Assembly (NCBI GenBank): GCA_016858145.1
Contig: JAEHOE010000113.1
Span: forward strand, 372,001 to 436,000
DNA: 64,000 bases
Direction of reading: 5' to 3'
Source: Edaphochlamys debaryana
Taxonomy: Eukaryota > Chlorophyta > Chlorophyceae > Chlamydomonadales
The notes beneath the pieces were generated by a model. It ran no database searches. It was not told where the DNA came from and saw only the letters and a program-made list of their open reading frames with translations. This document shows, one piece after another, positions 1-12,300 of the stretch. Every line of letters begins with the position of its first letter. The stretch's first letter is position 1. The translations under genes were made by a program, and so were the position numbers.

Positions 1-1033
1 ACCGCGGGTCCTTCGCTGAGCCGGCAGCGGAGCCAGCGGGATGGGAGCGGGGGCGGCTGGGGTGGCAGCTGGCAGCGGCTTCCCGGTGACTATGGAGGAG
101 GAGGAAGCGCTTCGCGCTCTGAAGGGCCCTGGTCGCCTGGCCGGGCGCCCCAGCCGGAGGTGACTCTTGGAGTTTTGGGCTCGGAAGCGTGGGGCAGGCG
201 GCTACTCCTGCGTGAGAGAGGGTGTCCTTCGAAGGCGCGATCGGAGTGGAGATGACTGGTCGGGTCATGGTCTCGCGGGTCGGGCTAGGATGGATGGGGG
301 CAGGTGCCAAGTCGGGCGCAGGCGGGGCCGCACGGGGTGCAGGACGACGCGAGGGCCTCTCGAGTGGGGCCCCAGTGCTCGCAGGGCGCACTCGACTGCG
401 GCACTCGAAGGGCTGGTACCACCTTGAGAAGTTCTCCTTTTGCGACGGACGCGGCCGTCCCAGTAATTCCCAGTGGTGAGGCCCCCAGGCCCGCCGCCCC
501 TGCACAAGGCACATCGGCGGAACAGCGGCGGACGTCCCCCTCCTCCCCCAGAGCTGTCCTCCCGGCCCGACAGCCCGCACCCAAGCGCCCACTGCCTCCC
601 TTGCGGCGATGGAGAAGGGGCGGCAGGCGCTGTGGGGTGCCAGGTGTGGCCGTGAGGGGGCTTCTATGCTCGCAGGGGCCGTGCGGCGGTTGACGCGGCG
701 GGGATGCAGCTGAACGCAACTAGGCTGTGCGCAACTCAACAGAAAGAGGTGTGGGGGCGCGCGTGACGCGCTGTGGTCCTTTGCTGCGCGGGGCTCTCGG
801 TCTCGCGGTGGGGACTTGGCTTCGGGCAGCAATGCGTTCCTGGGCCCTTCTGCCTCCGGGCACGTGGCGTGCACTGTGCCCCTTCATGATGATTTGTCGT
901 CCGCTTACGACGGGTGATGGTTGCGGGGTTGCGGCCCTGTGGCTGCTGTACGGTTGGGTGCAGTCCGGTGTGGATCGCCTGTGTGCGCCCTGGGAGTGAG
1001 TGAGACCTTGTGAGCTGGGTGGGCCTGATTATG

Positions 1034-1210
1034 CAGGCAAGGGCGCTGGCAAGGGGAGAGCTAGAAGCGCGCCTTCAGTGCTTTGCCGGGGTGGGGCCAG
1101 CCCCGTCGGATTGGGACACGGTGTCTGAGGACCACCCCTTTTTGGCCGTGACCGAGGAGGGAGATGTGCGCTACATGCCCCACGTTGAGGTGATGGATGG
1201 TCTTCACTAG
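1034..1210 (+). CDS. possible 3'-terminal exon of an unidentified gene entering from the left edge
   Basis: An open segment after a plausible acceptor (gattatgcag, AG at 1032-1033) runs to a TAG at 1208-1210. It encodes an acidic C-terminus with residues such as SEDHPFLAVTEEGDVRYMPH, which looks more like protein than the surrounding low-complexity frames. A TGTAA at 1347-1351 lies 137 bases downstream, as expected for a volvocine 3' end. A second possible exon of the same gene ends at a donor-like AG|GTGACT near 160 and would encode GFPVTMEEEEALRALKGPGR. I cannot connect the two pieces or name a family. Between 161 and 1033 I see no convincing coding sequence. Confidence 0.3.
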   Translation, partial: QARALARGELEARLQCFAGVGPAPSDWDTVSEDHPFLAVTEEGDVRYMPHVEVMDGLH

Positions 1211-1346
1211 ATCTCGTTTGGAGCCCGGGTAGGGGCCCTGCCGTCCAAGTCAGGGGGCGGCGTGCTGGCTTGCAGGGGGCAAGCCCGTGAGGTTGGCTGC
1301 CAAGCCACGGCGTTCAGCTGCCGTGCACCCCTCTGGGGTCCCTCAT

Positions 1347-1351
1347 TGTAA
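1347..1351 (+). terminator. TGTAA poly(A) signal, + strand
   Basis: TGTAA in cattgtaacc follows the putative terminal exon ending at 1210. TGTAA is the usual polyadenylation signal of Chlamydomonas and Volvox. It also marks the boundary with the convergent phosphatase gene that ends at 1740. Confidence 0.4.
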
Positions 1352-1499
1352 CCACCGAGGACTGGGTGGCTTCTGCCGCTGTACTTCCGACCTGCGCATG
1401 TGACGTCCTGGGTAGGTGGAGCACAGCTCGAGCGGCCTCCTCAACAGCTTGCCATGCCACAGCGTCTGTCACATGCATCCCCTGGCCTGGTCTGCTCCC

Positions 1500-1585
1500 C
1501 CTCCTGCTCCCCCTCCGCCTCCTCCTCCGCCTCCTCCTCCGCCTCCTCCTCCGCCTCCTCCTCCGCTCCCTCTACGCCTCCTCCT
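1500..1585. repeat. CCTCCTCCG microsatellite-like tract
   Basis: About nine copies of a cct/ccg triplet mixture (cctcctcctccg) lie between the two convergent genes. All three forward frames are open only because of the triplet repeat, so it is not evidence of coding. Confidence 0.8.
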
Positions 1586-1739
1586 CCTGCTCCTGATTCT
1601 CCGCACTCCTCCAGCCTCGTACGCCTCTAGAAGTCTTAACCCGTGCGCACCCGCCTGTTCCATGCGCCACCACCCCGCTCCACGTTTGCCCGACTCCATC
1701 TGAAGACAGCAACGGTAACGCACGCTTGGGTCACGGCCC

Positions 1740-4700
1740 TCAGTTGGCCTCGGTCTTGTCCCCCTGCACCTTCCCCTTCTCCCCCTCCCCCTTCCCCTTG
1801 TCCACCTCCCCGCCCTTCTCCCCCTCCGGCTTGGCTGGCTTGGTCTTGGGCTGCGGCAGGGCACCGTCGTGGGCCACCTGGGGGTGTGGTTGAAAGGAGG
1901 GGGGGGGCGGGGGGGTTGAAGGACGGGTTAAAAGGACGTGTTGGCGACGCACGATAGGCCTGAGTCGCGAGCGACGCCGCCGAGTGCCGGCGACCCCTTG
2001 CCCCCTCCTCCCCTGGCACCTCCCCCTGTTGTCCCCTTCCCCCTGTCACTCCCCCTGCCCCCACCTTGACCGCGCACAGCTCCGCGTGTGACTGCGCCGA
2101 CAGCAGGAAGGGCCCCACCACCTCCCGCACGAATGTGTCCAGGGAGGGCAGGTAGCCTGACAGGGGGGGGAGGAGAGGGAAGGGGGGGGGGAAGGGTCAG
2201 GGGGAGAAGGGGGGAGCAGGAAGGGCCCCACCACCTCCCGCACGAATGTGTCCAGGGAGGGCAGGTAGCCTGACAGGGGGGGCGAGAGGTAAGGGGGGGG
2301 GGGGAAGGGTCAGGGGGGGAGGGGGGGAGCAGGAAGGGCCCCACCACCTCCCGCACGAATGTGTCCAGGGAGGGCAGGTAGCCTGACAGGGTGGGCGAGA
2401 GGGAGGTTCAGGGATGGGGGTTTAAGGGGTGAGGGGTTGCCCCAGCCGGTTGAGGTCCCCCCGTCCTTCTGCCGCCCTAGCCCCTCTCGAGAGCGCGCAC
2501 ACATTGCCTCCGCCCACCACCCAACCCCCTGCACCCTCGGGCGGCTTCGGGGGGCTTTGGAAGGCTTTGCTGTGCCGCCTGGCTTTGAGGGACGTCGCTC
2601 TCTGCTCGCAAGAGCAGAGTTGCGGGTAGTCGTTCGCCAGTGCTCCGCAATGTTGATGCGCTCTGCTGGCCTCGCTTGTCGCGTCACTCGTCTCCCGTGT
2701 CTCCTTTCCCCCTACACCCTAGTCCCGACTCACTGCCCCGCACACCCGAAGCCCAGCAAACCCCTCCCTGTCCCCACACACCCCTTGCCCCACAGCGCCC
2801 CTCCCATCCCACCGGGCGGGCAGTGCGGCAGCGGCAGCTCCTCCTGGTTGTACAGCACCCGTACGACATAGCGCGGTACGGCAGTGGCGGCGGCGGTGGC
2901 GGCGGCGGCTGGCGGCGGCAGCTCCCAGAGCTCGAAGACCAGGTTGGAGAGGTAGGGGGGCCAGGACGTGACCTCGAGGCCCAGGGCTGGGGGTGCGGGG
3001 GGCGGGCGAGAGGGGGCGGGGTGGAGAGGAGGGTGGGGCGGGGTCTAATTGAATGAGGCAGGTGTCGTGGCGTGGGCGTAGATGCGGTGCCCATGGGTAG
3101 GCTCAAGGGGCAGGGAGGGTGTACCACGCGAAGTCCGGATGGGGACAACAAAAGAGGAAGGCAGCGTGGATGCAGGCGTCGCCGTATAGGGACAGCAACG
3201 GTGTTGAGAGGCGTGGAGGTAAGCATGCGGCACGGTGCGGCACGGCATGCGTGGGTGGTGGCATGCGGGCGCTGCCGGGCCGAGGGCTGCTGCTGCTGCT
3301 CAGCCCCCTGTCGCACACACGCTGCCACGCCACCGCGCTGTCACTCTCTTGGGGCGTCCTCTGTCCACGGGACCTCCAACACCCCCGGTCCCCTGCCCCC
3401 ACCGGCCCCCTCCCCCGGCCCCTTCCCCCACCACCCTCCCCCGGCCCCCTCCCCCGGCCCCTTCCCCCACCACCCTCCCCCGGCCCCCACGCACCCGAGA
3501 GGAGGGGCATGATGGTGGAGTCATGGCTGCGGGTGGAGAGGAGGGGGCGGAGGGGGGTGTCAGGGGTAACACGTGTGTTTCGTGCCGTCGCCCGGTTGCA
3601 TCTACATGTCCGTGGCACCCCATGATGGTGGAGTCATGGCTGCGGGTGGGGAGGGGGTGAGAGGGAGGGAGGGCGTGGGGGTTGGGGGCTGGTTGTGGCA
3701 CGAGAGTTGCAGGATGAGGGGGAGGTCGGAAACAAGTACACCGATATGAGGGGCGCCTCATCCCGGCCAAGGCCCACCCCTGCCAAAGCCCTGCCCTGCC
3801 CCGCACCCCACGCCCCTCCGCTATGCTCCCCCGCCCCGCCCCCCGCTGCCCCGCATGACCTGAATCGCTACCACAGCACCCCTTATCCCCCCCCCCGCGA
3901 CAGTCCCCCTCTTCCAGACTTGGACGCTCACCCGCTGTACAGGTACAGGTGCGGCCGCCCCTTGGCCTCTCCCTCCCTGCTCCCGGCCCCCGCCGCCCCC
4001 CGCATGTTGCCCGTCACCAGACCCAGCAGCCGCCCCATGGACAGGCGAAGGGCGGTGCGGCCCGCGGCGCCCCCCCGCACGGAGGGGGCCACCTCGGCCG
4101 CGAACTCGAGCGTGGCCTGGAGGGGGGAGGGGGTGGGGGGGATAGGGTGTTTGGTCGGAGAGGGGTTGGGGGGTGGATGAGGAGAAGAGGGGGGTGGGGG
4201 GCACGGAGGGGCCACCTCGGCCGCGGCTGCTCTGCCTTGCTTCAATGCGTGGATGAGCCCTTCTGCACCAGGCAAGCAGTGGACGGTGACAGCGACGGCA
4301 CGAAGCACACGTCGCGCCGCTGGCACCCCCCTCCGCCCCCTGTTGTCCCCACCAGGCGGTTGATGGCCGCGATGAGCCGCGTCTGCCCCTCGAAGCCGGG
4401 GGGCAGCGGCTTGCCGTGCGCCGCCAGGGAGGTGAGCACGTCGTGCACGTCCGTATAGATCCACTGGGGGGGGGAGGAGGGGAGACGGGGGGGGGGGGGA
4501 GGAGCGTGTGTGTTTCGTGACGCGTGCGGCGTGGAGTAAAAGTGCTGCTGCGGCCTGGTGCACACGCAGCCTCAGCCTTCCCCCCACTGCCTTCCCTCCC
4601 CCCCTGCCTATGTCTGACCCCTCTTGCCTCCCCCCCCCCACCGGCTTGGAGTCCAGGGTGGCTGCATCTAGCCCCAGCAGGCGCTGCAGCTCGGACGCCA

Positions 4701-7700
4701 CCCAGGGCTGGTCGGGGTCGGAGCGGATGGCGGCTGGCGGGGAGCGGGGGGGGGAGGGCAGACTGAATGGGGACGGGTTCAGGCGGGGAGGCAGAGCTGA
4801 TGGGGAGTAAAGGACTGGGGGATCAACAGGCCTTGAGCCATACACCACCAGCCCCCGTCCTTCCCTCACACCCCTCTTTCCACCTGCCGCCTCGGACCCC
4901 CTCTCCTCCTCTTGCATCCTCCCATCAACCCCCCTCACCCTTGCCCCCCTCTCGGGCCATTGCCTGGAAGGTGCCCAGGTGGGGGCAGGCCCGGGTGTCG
5001 GCGTACAGGATCTCGTCCAGATCCGCTGTACGGCAGGCGGTTCGGAGGGGGCGGTGGCAGAATCAGGGGCGCAGGGGTTGCGCTCGTTGTCTCTTCGGTG
5101 CTCCGTTTTACCGGGGAGGGGCACAGCCCTGCCCAACCTGTCCCCTGCACTCTGCGCCCTTTCCTCCCCGCACCAAGCCGCCTCTGAGTCCGCTAGTCTC
5201 CCCGAAGCTTGAAGCCCCGAACAAGCGTCCTCGCCCCTGCCCTCTTGTGCTCGACATACCCCCTCAACCCTGCCTCCAGCCCCCCCCCAACCCCCCCCCC
5301 CCCCCACACCCGATGTGGTGGCCGGGAAGGGCTCCCCCTCCTCCGCCAGCGCCGGGTAGAGCCCCGTGAGCACCCCCCGCAGAGTGGCGATGGTGCGGGA
5401 GACGTTGGTGGTGCGGGCGGCAATCACGGCGTCCTTTGGAGGTGGGGGTAGGGGGGGGGGGGCGGAGGGGTTAGGAGGAGGTTGGGGGGCCAGTAGGGTT
5501 GAAGGGGGAGGGAGAAGGGGGGCGCACGTGAGGGTGCATGTTGGGTATGGGTACGGGCAGAAAGTGGCAGGGTCTAACCCCAAGCACGTTGGCTCCTGTG
5601 TCCTGCCTCCCACCCCTCCGCACACCCCTCCTCCCCTGCTCTCACACTCCCCTCCCCCCCCTCACCTTGTGGTCTGCCCTCTCACCCCCTTCGTGAAGGC
5701 ACAGCCCATCTTCCCACCCCACCCCCCCAGTGGCAGGCCTTGAGTCCCAGCCAACTGGGGGCCTCCCTCAAACCCCGCCCCTCACGACCCCCCCCACTCC
5801 CCCCCCTTCACCTTGTGGTCCGCAGGCAGGAAGCCACCACCGCCGCTCCTGCCCTCCCCTCCTCCTCCTCCTCCGCCGCCGCCGCCGGCTTGCTGCCCCT
5901 CCGCCCCCTGCCCCCCCTCCCGCACGTATCGCCCCCTCAGCCAGGCGCCCAGCGCCCGCGCCTGCTGCTGCCCCAGCAGCGTCAGCTCGCCCTTGCGGCA
6001 GCCGCCCTCCAGGACGACGGAGCGCTGCACGGAGAAAGGAGGTGGGACGGGATTAGAATGAGCGCATTGGTAAGGGCAGGGGTAGTCAGCGGCCTTCAAA
6101 GACCACGGCGCGCTGAACAGGGCGGGGACCATTGGGCATGGAGTTGCGGCGAGCGGTCATGCTCCGACGGGAAGTGCTCGTTGCCCCCGCCTCCGCATCT
6201 TCCTGCCTCTCTTTCCACGGCGTTCCTGCTGGATGAAAGAGGCGACGCACTCCCGCTCAGCTACACATTCCACCCCTCTACCCCCCCCCCCCCTCAACCC
6301 TAAAACCATTTCCCCCTTCCCCCCCTCCTCCCTCACCCCCGTTCGGGCACCTGGCGCAGGTCGTGCTTGGGCACGGAGTCAAAAGGCTGCCCCCAACAAT
6401 ATACACACGTGACTTCCCCCCTCCCCCCTGTCCCCCTAGCCCCCCTTCAGGCACCTGGCGCAGGTCGTGCTTGGACACGGGGTTCTCCACCCCCGCGGTG
6501 GACAGCAGGCGGAGGGCGGCTGCCTGGGGGGGCCGGCAGGTGTGTATGGGGAGTGCTTGATGCTCGGGGCAGGGGGGTGGGGGTAGAGGAGGCGGTGGGG
6601 GTGGCGGGATGTTGGGATGAGGTGCACGGACAGCCCTGATTGGCACGCGTGTGCAGCGCCCTGTACAGCAGAGTCTCTGTACGGCAGGATCTCTGTACGG
6701 CCGGGTACCCCAAGCTGCCGCCCCAAGTCCCCCCCTCGTCCCCCACCTTGTAAGCCTCCCCGCACACGTCCCACTCCACGCCCGCCCACATCTCCCGCCG
6801 GCTGCTCAGGGGGGTGCGCGCGCCGTGCCTGCCCCGGGGGGTGGGGGGGGAGCGCGGGGCGGGGAGAAGGAGTGAAGCCTCCAGTACACCATTGGAAGGT
6901 TAGACGGCATCGACCATGCACAAACGCACGACTGGACCTTCTCCCCGTCTCGGACCCCAGGCCCCGCAGCACCCTTCCAGTGCCCAGCGCGCCTCCCAGC
7001 ACCCTTCCAGCGACCAGGCCCGTAGGCACCGTTCAGAACGTGTCCAGTCCTTCGTCACAGGTCCCCCCCCTCCCCCCTTCTCCCCCCCCCCTGAACACCG
7101 CCCCCCTTCTCGGTGGTATGTACCATCGCAAGCTAAGCTTTCCTGGCGCAAGCGTTAAGACGCTCTCCCGCTTCTCAGATTCAAACACCCACCTGAACAC
7201 CGCCTGCACCAACACCAGACGGGCCTTGCGGGGGTCGAGGCGGTGGAACACGCCCTGAGGGGGGGGGAGGGGGAGGGGGGGAGGGGGGAAGGGAGGACGG
7301 GGGCACAGGTTGGGGCAGGGCGTGCGGGGGCCCGCCCCTCCTTCCCCTTCCTGCCCCCTCCCCGTACTGGACACCGCGCCCTTCCTCCCCACCCCCCTCC
7401 CCCTGCGGGCCCCCGGGTGCCCCGAAGCACGAGCTGCCGTGACGCTACCTCCCTATCACACGGCACCCGCCCTATCACCCGCGCCCCCCCCCCCTTTTCA
7501 CCCGCCCCCCCCCCTTCTTCACCCGCCTCCCCCCCCTATCACACGCCACCCCCAGCCCTCCCCACCGTAATCGTGTCTGGCCCCTCCTCCGCCTCCTGGC
7601 CCGGCAAGGGCACCGGAGGGCTGGGCTCCGCCGCTAAGGGCGCAGCGGCCGCCGCCGACGTGGCCTGGGGGAGGGGAGGGCGCGGAAGAAGGACGGAGGT

Positions 7701-9018
7701 TGGGTGAGCAGCGGTTGTGCTCGTGGGGGGGGGGGCAGGGTCGTGGGTAGTCTGGTGCCAGGCACAGGTACGGTATCGCAAGGTATGTTTGGGAGGGCGG
7801 GGTGCGGGTTGGGGTTGGGTAGCTGCAGTTGGGCCTGCCACAAACGGGGGCCGCACGGGCGATGGGGGCGAGCGGGGCTAGACAGAGGGAGGCGTACAGG
7901 CTCTGGGCTCTGTACCTGTCAGGTGCACACCTGAACCCCCCTCCCCCCCCGCCACCCTTTCCCCTCCCCCCCACACACACATGCACGCACTACCACCTTC
8001 CCCGCCTCCCCTGCAAGCACCCTACCCTACCCTTCACGGCTACAGACAGCATAGTCATAACGGTGGCTGCCTTCCCACGCCAGAGCAAGGGGCTCGTCCG
8101 CGGCCGGGACCGACCCAGTCAAGACCACGCCGCCCCTGGCCCCCCCGTGCAAACACCTCAAACTTCAGTCCTCACAGTCACTCCGGACACACCCCCAGCA
8201 CCTCTCACGCATGGAACGCCCCCCCCCCAGCACCTCTCACAAGCAGCCCTCGCTGCCCCACCTGTCGACGTCCGCACACCCCCCGGACCCAGCCAGTCCC
8301 GCCCCCAATCCTCGGTGCGCATCGGGCTCGCCGGCCGCCGCCTTATTGTTTCCCGCTCGAAAAAATACCCCCCATCCAGCCCCCCCCCCCCCCCCCCCCC
8401 CCCCAAGCTCTTGGGTGTGCCCTGCCTCCCAGTGGCTGCAGTGGCCCCCCATTGCCTGACCACAGCCATGCTGTGGACGGCCCAGGGAGGAAGGCGCACG
8501 AGTCCTTGCCGCCAGTACTCTGTGTTCCCCGCTTGGAGGGGGGCGCGCCACCTCGCCATCGGCCACCCAAGGACACGTGCCCGCCCCTGCATGCCCTCAG
8601 CCCTTGGGCCTTTGTGCCCTACTGTGCTTGCTCATCTATTGCTACAATGGGATAGAGGTTAATGACCCCAACAAGCTATCCAAAAGCCGCTTGCCTGCAT
8701 GGCGTCATAGCCGCTGCCGTCAGCGTGGCTGTTGCGCAGTACCGCCATGCCCAGAGGCGACCGGGCCCAGGCCGCGGAAATGGCCTCCGCCCCGGGCACA
8801 GAGGCCGCGGACAGCAGCCCGCGCAGCCAGCTGCTGGCGTGGCGGCCGGTGGGGTCAGCGGTGCGGGTGTGCGGGGCCGGGGGAAGGTCCGTGGCATTGG
8901 AGGCGGCGGGGGGCTCCGAGGTGATGGTCGGGTGTTGCGATGATGGCGTGGCCAGGCTAAGGCCCAGGGCGCCGCCGAGCGCCCCGACCGCGCCAAGGGG
9001 CAGCGGTTGCCCTCGCAT
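1740..9018 (-). CDS. ACP6-like histidine acid phosphatase (lysophosphatidic acid phosphatase type)
   Basis: I assemble 15 exons: 9018-8695, 7664-7566, 7254-7193, 6828-6747, 6523-6455, 6024-5812, 5433-5310, 5025-4939, 4733-4642, 4463-4353, 4116-3932, 3526-3495, 2986-2813, 2156-2065, 1877-1740. All phases agree and give about 627 residues. The nucleophile motif reads LVLVQAVFRHGARTPLS, with Arg-His split between exons 3 and 4. GELTLLGQQQARALGAWL and TTNVSRTIATLRGVLTGLYP follow, then the acid/base motif SGHDSTIMPLLSALGLE across a 32-nt exon, then WPPYLSNLVFELWEL and YVVRVLYNQEELPLPHCP. Order and spacing match animal ACP6, which hydrolyses lysophosphatidic acid, better than phytase. The N-terminus (RGQPLPLGAVGALGGALGL) could be a targeting or anchor sequence. 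The start is the first ATG, next to the divergent C2 gene. Intron 1 appears to be GC-AG (CAG|GCAAGC). Several exon edges are duplicated in introns. Substrate is inferred. Confidence 0.9.
2065..2392 (-). repeat. three copies of an exon-14 edge with its acceptor, 113-bp period
   Basis: A segment of about 62 bp that includes the acceptor TCAG|GCTACC and codons for YLPSLDTFVREVVGPFLL occurs three times. The acceptors fall at 2156, 2269 and 2382, exactly 113 bp apart. Only the copy nearest the 3' end of the gene continues into the full exon (SAQSHAELCAVK, ending at 2065), so it is taken as the real exon. The other two lie in the upstream intron. Confidence 0.9.
3495..3649 (-). repeat. duplicated catalytic microexon (HDSTIM), 113 bp apart
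   Basis: The 29-nt stretch catgatggtggagtcatggc... at 3508-3536 is repeated without change at 3621-3649. The lower-coordinate copy keeps a donor (CTCGG|GTGCGT) and is in phase with both neighbours, so it is the real 32-nt exon (3526-3495). The upstream copy keeps the acceptor and the codons for HDSTIM but has no usable donor in phase. Confidence 0.85.
4076..4225 (-). repeat. partial copy of exon-11 start in the upstream intron
   Basis: cacggaggggccacctcggc, followed by cgcg, near 4203-4224 repeats the exon sequence at 4078-4105 (codons AAEVAPSVR). The displaced copy lies about 122 bp upstream in the transcript direction, outside the exon that starts at 4116. Confidence 0.65.
6341..6480 (-). 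repeat. duplicated donor-side edge of exon 5
   Basis: gcacctggcgcaggtcgtgc, followed by ttgg, at 6451-6474 (codons SKHDLRQ plus the donor CAG|GTGCCT) recurs at 6347-6370. The copy is 104 bp further into the intron and carries the same donor. Confidence 0.8.
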
Positions 9019-9390
9019 TGTTGCAAAACTCTGTGAGCGACGCAGGTGCTGGGACGAACGCTTGCTTGATCGGCGACCGGATTCTGTTGAGCAGCGACTG
9101 CAGAGCGCGCGCAGCCGATAGCGCGCGTGAGTGATAAAGCTGCTTGTTCAAGGAACGATGCTAGAAGCTGGCGCGCGGCGACGGCACGCAGGCACCGCGT
9201 GCGCATTTGCGGGTGCCTGCCGTACCGCCGGGTTTTGGGGCGTAATACTGCACGCAGAACCCTTGCGCTTGATCTAGACAGTACCCCTCATTTCAAACCC
9301 GCTCGACCCCGCCCATACCCGTAGCAGCAGGCCTGCTCTTGGGGCACGCGCAAGGCCAGACTAGGGCGGAGCGCCGCGCGCCAGGCCAAC
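9019..9390. promoter_or_regulatory. 372-bp divergent promoter between phosphatase and C2 genes
   Basis: The two start codons (9018 on -, 9391 on +) face away from each other with 372 bases between them. Both 5' UTRs and both promoters must lie here. I see no clear TATA box. The stretch is slightly less GC-rich and has no low-complexity runs, unlike the introns on either side. Confidence 0.6.
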
Positions 9391-12300
9391 ATGGCGCTGG
9401 ATGCGGGCACGCTGGCGCTCACGATCGAGTTTGCCAAGGCAAGGCAGGCTGATAAACAGCTGGGGTCGCTTGGCTTGCAGGGCTCTAACGCGAATCCCTC
9501 TCTCCTCGTGCGCCTCGCGACCCCAGGACCTGAAAGACAAGGACTGGTGAGCAGAGCAAGGAATGCACAACTGCGTGGGATCGTTCAGGGGCCCTAGCTC
9601 AAGGTCCTGTCGGGGGACATCCATCCGCCAACTTTGACTCGCTCACGCTTGCGCCTTGTGCTCGCGATCCCACAGGTTCGGCAAGCAGGTGGGGGGCCCA
9701 GAGCTACTGTCCATTGCTTCGCTGGGCTGTGCGCGGGTTCAGGGCGCGCGGGAGGAGCGCACGCACCCGCATCGCGAGGCGAAGCTGCCTGGGCCTGGCC
9801 GGGCCTCTGCAGACGGCCCGCCGTGTGCTACGCTTCTTCCTGGGTCGTGCGTTCTCGCTGGGGACATGTTAGTACCTGGCCGCGTCTCAGGACCGCGACT
9901 CCGCCTGTGGCTCGTTGTCCCCAGGACCCGTACGTGGTCCTCAAATGTGGGAGCCAGACTTACCGCACCAAGACACACACGGACGGAGGGCGGAACCCGG
10001 TGCGTGGTGGCGAGGGGGGACTTCGGGTGTGACGCTTGGGCTTCCACGTGAGTGGTCGGGCGCGCTTGTCTGTCTGCCCTGTGCCATGGCCCGGGCCTAC
10101 CACCTCCTGCCAGCCCGCCCAGCACCTCGCGCGCGCGCGAAACCCTTGCCACCCCCCTAGCACAGCGATTTATTCCCTCACAACAGCTCGGTATACCTTT
10201 GTCAGCTGCCTTGCTACCGCGTGCAGCTATAATGCAGCCTCCAGCGGGCAGAGCCTCCGCTCGTGCGCGTGCTCGCTCCACGTCGGCAGCCCCCCCTGAC
10301 GTTGCAACCTCCACCCGGTGCGCTACCCCACCTCTGCCGCCTTGTCGACCCCATCTCGGTGTCCCCCCCCCTAGGTGTGGAATGAGACGTTCCACATGAA
10401 CATCGTGAGTGGCGGGCCGCAGGGTAGTTCGGGGTCCTGTCCGTTGGGTGGTTGGGGGGCTGTCCGTTGGGTGGTTGGGGGGGCTGTCCGTTGGGTGGTT
10501 GAGGGGGACTGTCCGTTGGGTGGTTGGGGGGGCTGTCCGTTGGGTGCTTGGGGGGCCCTGTCCGTTGGGTGGTTGGGGGGTTCCATCCTCCCCACGCTGC
10601 GAACAATCCTGCGTGCACCCAAGCTCCACCCAAGCTCTCAGACATGTGTGACGGAAACCTCATGATATGCAGATCAATGACAACACGATTGAGCTCACAA
10701 TCAAGGATTCGGACGTGGGCCGGGATGACATCATCGGTACCGCCGTGGTGCCGCTGGCGAGGGTGGGTTACGTAATGAGGGGTGGATGGAAAGGGGACGG
10801 CGAGCCGGGCGGGAGACAGTAAAAGGGAGGTGCGGGTGCAGCTGAAAGGGCGGTGGGGTTGAAGGAGGCATGTGGGTTTGCTCCTCTCCCCTCCCTCCCT
10901 TACCTTTCCTCCCTCCCCTCCCTTCTCTCCCTCCCTTCCCTCCCCTCCCTTTCCTCCCTCTCCCCCGCCCTCCCCTTCAGGCCCGGGAGACGGGTCACGA
11001 CCAGCAGCAACTGGCGGTCCACACCAAGAGCGGCAAGCAGCACGGCTTCATCAGCGTCAAGATGCAGGTGGGGCGGGGCAGGGGCGGGGCAGGGGCGGGG
11101 CAGGGGCGGGGCGAGGCGGGGCAGAGGCGGAGAGGCGGGCAGGGGGGCGTTTGGGTTTGGAGGAGAGGCACGCAGCCCGTTCGTGCACCCCTCACCCGCC
11201 GAGCCTTCCTCCCAGCTCGGGACATACTCCCCATCCCGCCCCTTTCTCGGCCCCATCTCCCCCCCTCCCTTAGTTCACCCGCAACGGCAAACCCCAGCAG
11301 CACCCCGGTGCCCCCGGCCCCGCGCCCGGGGCCTACCCGGCCCCCTACGGCGCCCCCCCGCCGGGCGCCTACCCCCCGCAGCCCGGGTACCCTCCCCAGC
11401 CGCAGCCGGGCTACCCGCCCCAGCCCCAGCCGGGCTACCCGCCCCAGCCCCAGCCGGGCTACCCGCCCCAGCCCCAGGCCCAGCCGGGCTATCCCCCGGC
11501 AGGTGGGTGGCTGGCCCGGGTCCACCGCTTGGGTGGCAGGGGGGTAGGGGAGGCGGGATTTAAACGGCCGGGGGCGGGAGGGGCGAGAAAGGGGGTGGGG
11601 TAGGGGCAGGAGCAGGGGAAGGGCTGAGGGACAGGGTCCCGCTGCGAGGGTGGGGTGTGAGGTACCTGGGGGTCGCCTGTTCCCCAGGCGTACGCGCGGC
11701 ACCACGGGGGCCCAACACGGTTGCTTCGCTTGGTCTTGCCAGGGTCCGCTTCATCCCTTGTACCCTCCGCCCCCCCCCCCCCGTCCTGCCGCACAGCCGG
11801 CTACCCACCCCAGCCAATGCCTGGGGCCTACCCCTCTGGTGAGAGCGCGGAGAGGGACGGGGCGGGGCGGGGGGGAATCACCCGGGGAGCTGGGGAGCGA
11901 GAGGGGAGGAGGAGCGGCAGCCGGCGGGGGGGGGGGCGAGGGAGGGAAGCATGGTATTGGGTGAGGGTGAGGGTTTGGAAGGAGGGCACTGTTGGGGGAG
12001 GTGGGGAGGGGGAGGCGCTCTCCGGCTGCGCTGTGTGCAGAGTACGCCAGGGCACCCGGCCGCCCTCTCCTCGCCCTGAACCGTCCTCAGCCTTTCCCTC
12101 CCTCTCGCCCACGCCCCACCCCCCCGCCCCCTACAGCCGGCTACCCGACCCCTTCTGCCCACAGCGCCCCGCCTGGTAAGTCCCCTGGAGATCCCCGCCC
12201 CCAACGGAGCCCAGCAATACCAAACCGAAGGCCGAATCTTGACCCCTCACCAACACAGTGGTTTCATCCTCCCCCACGCGTGCGATGACGCGTTCTGAAC

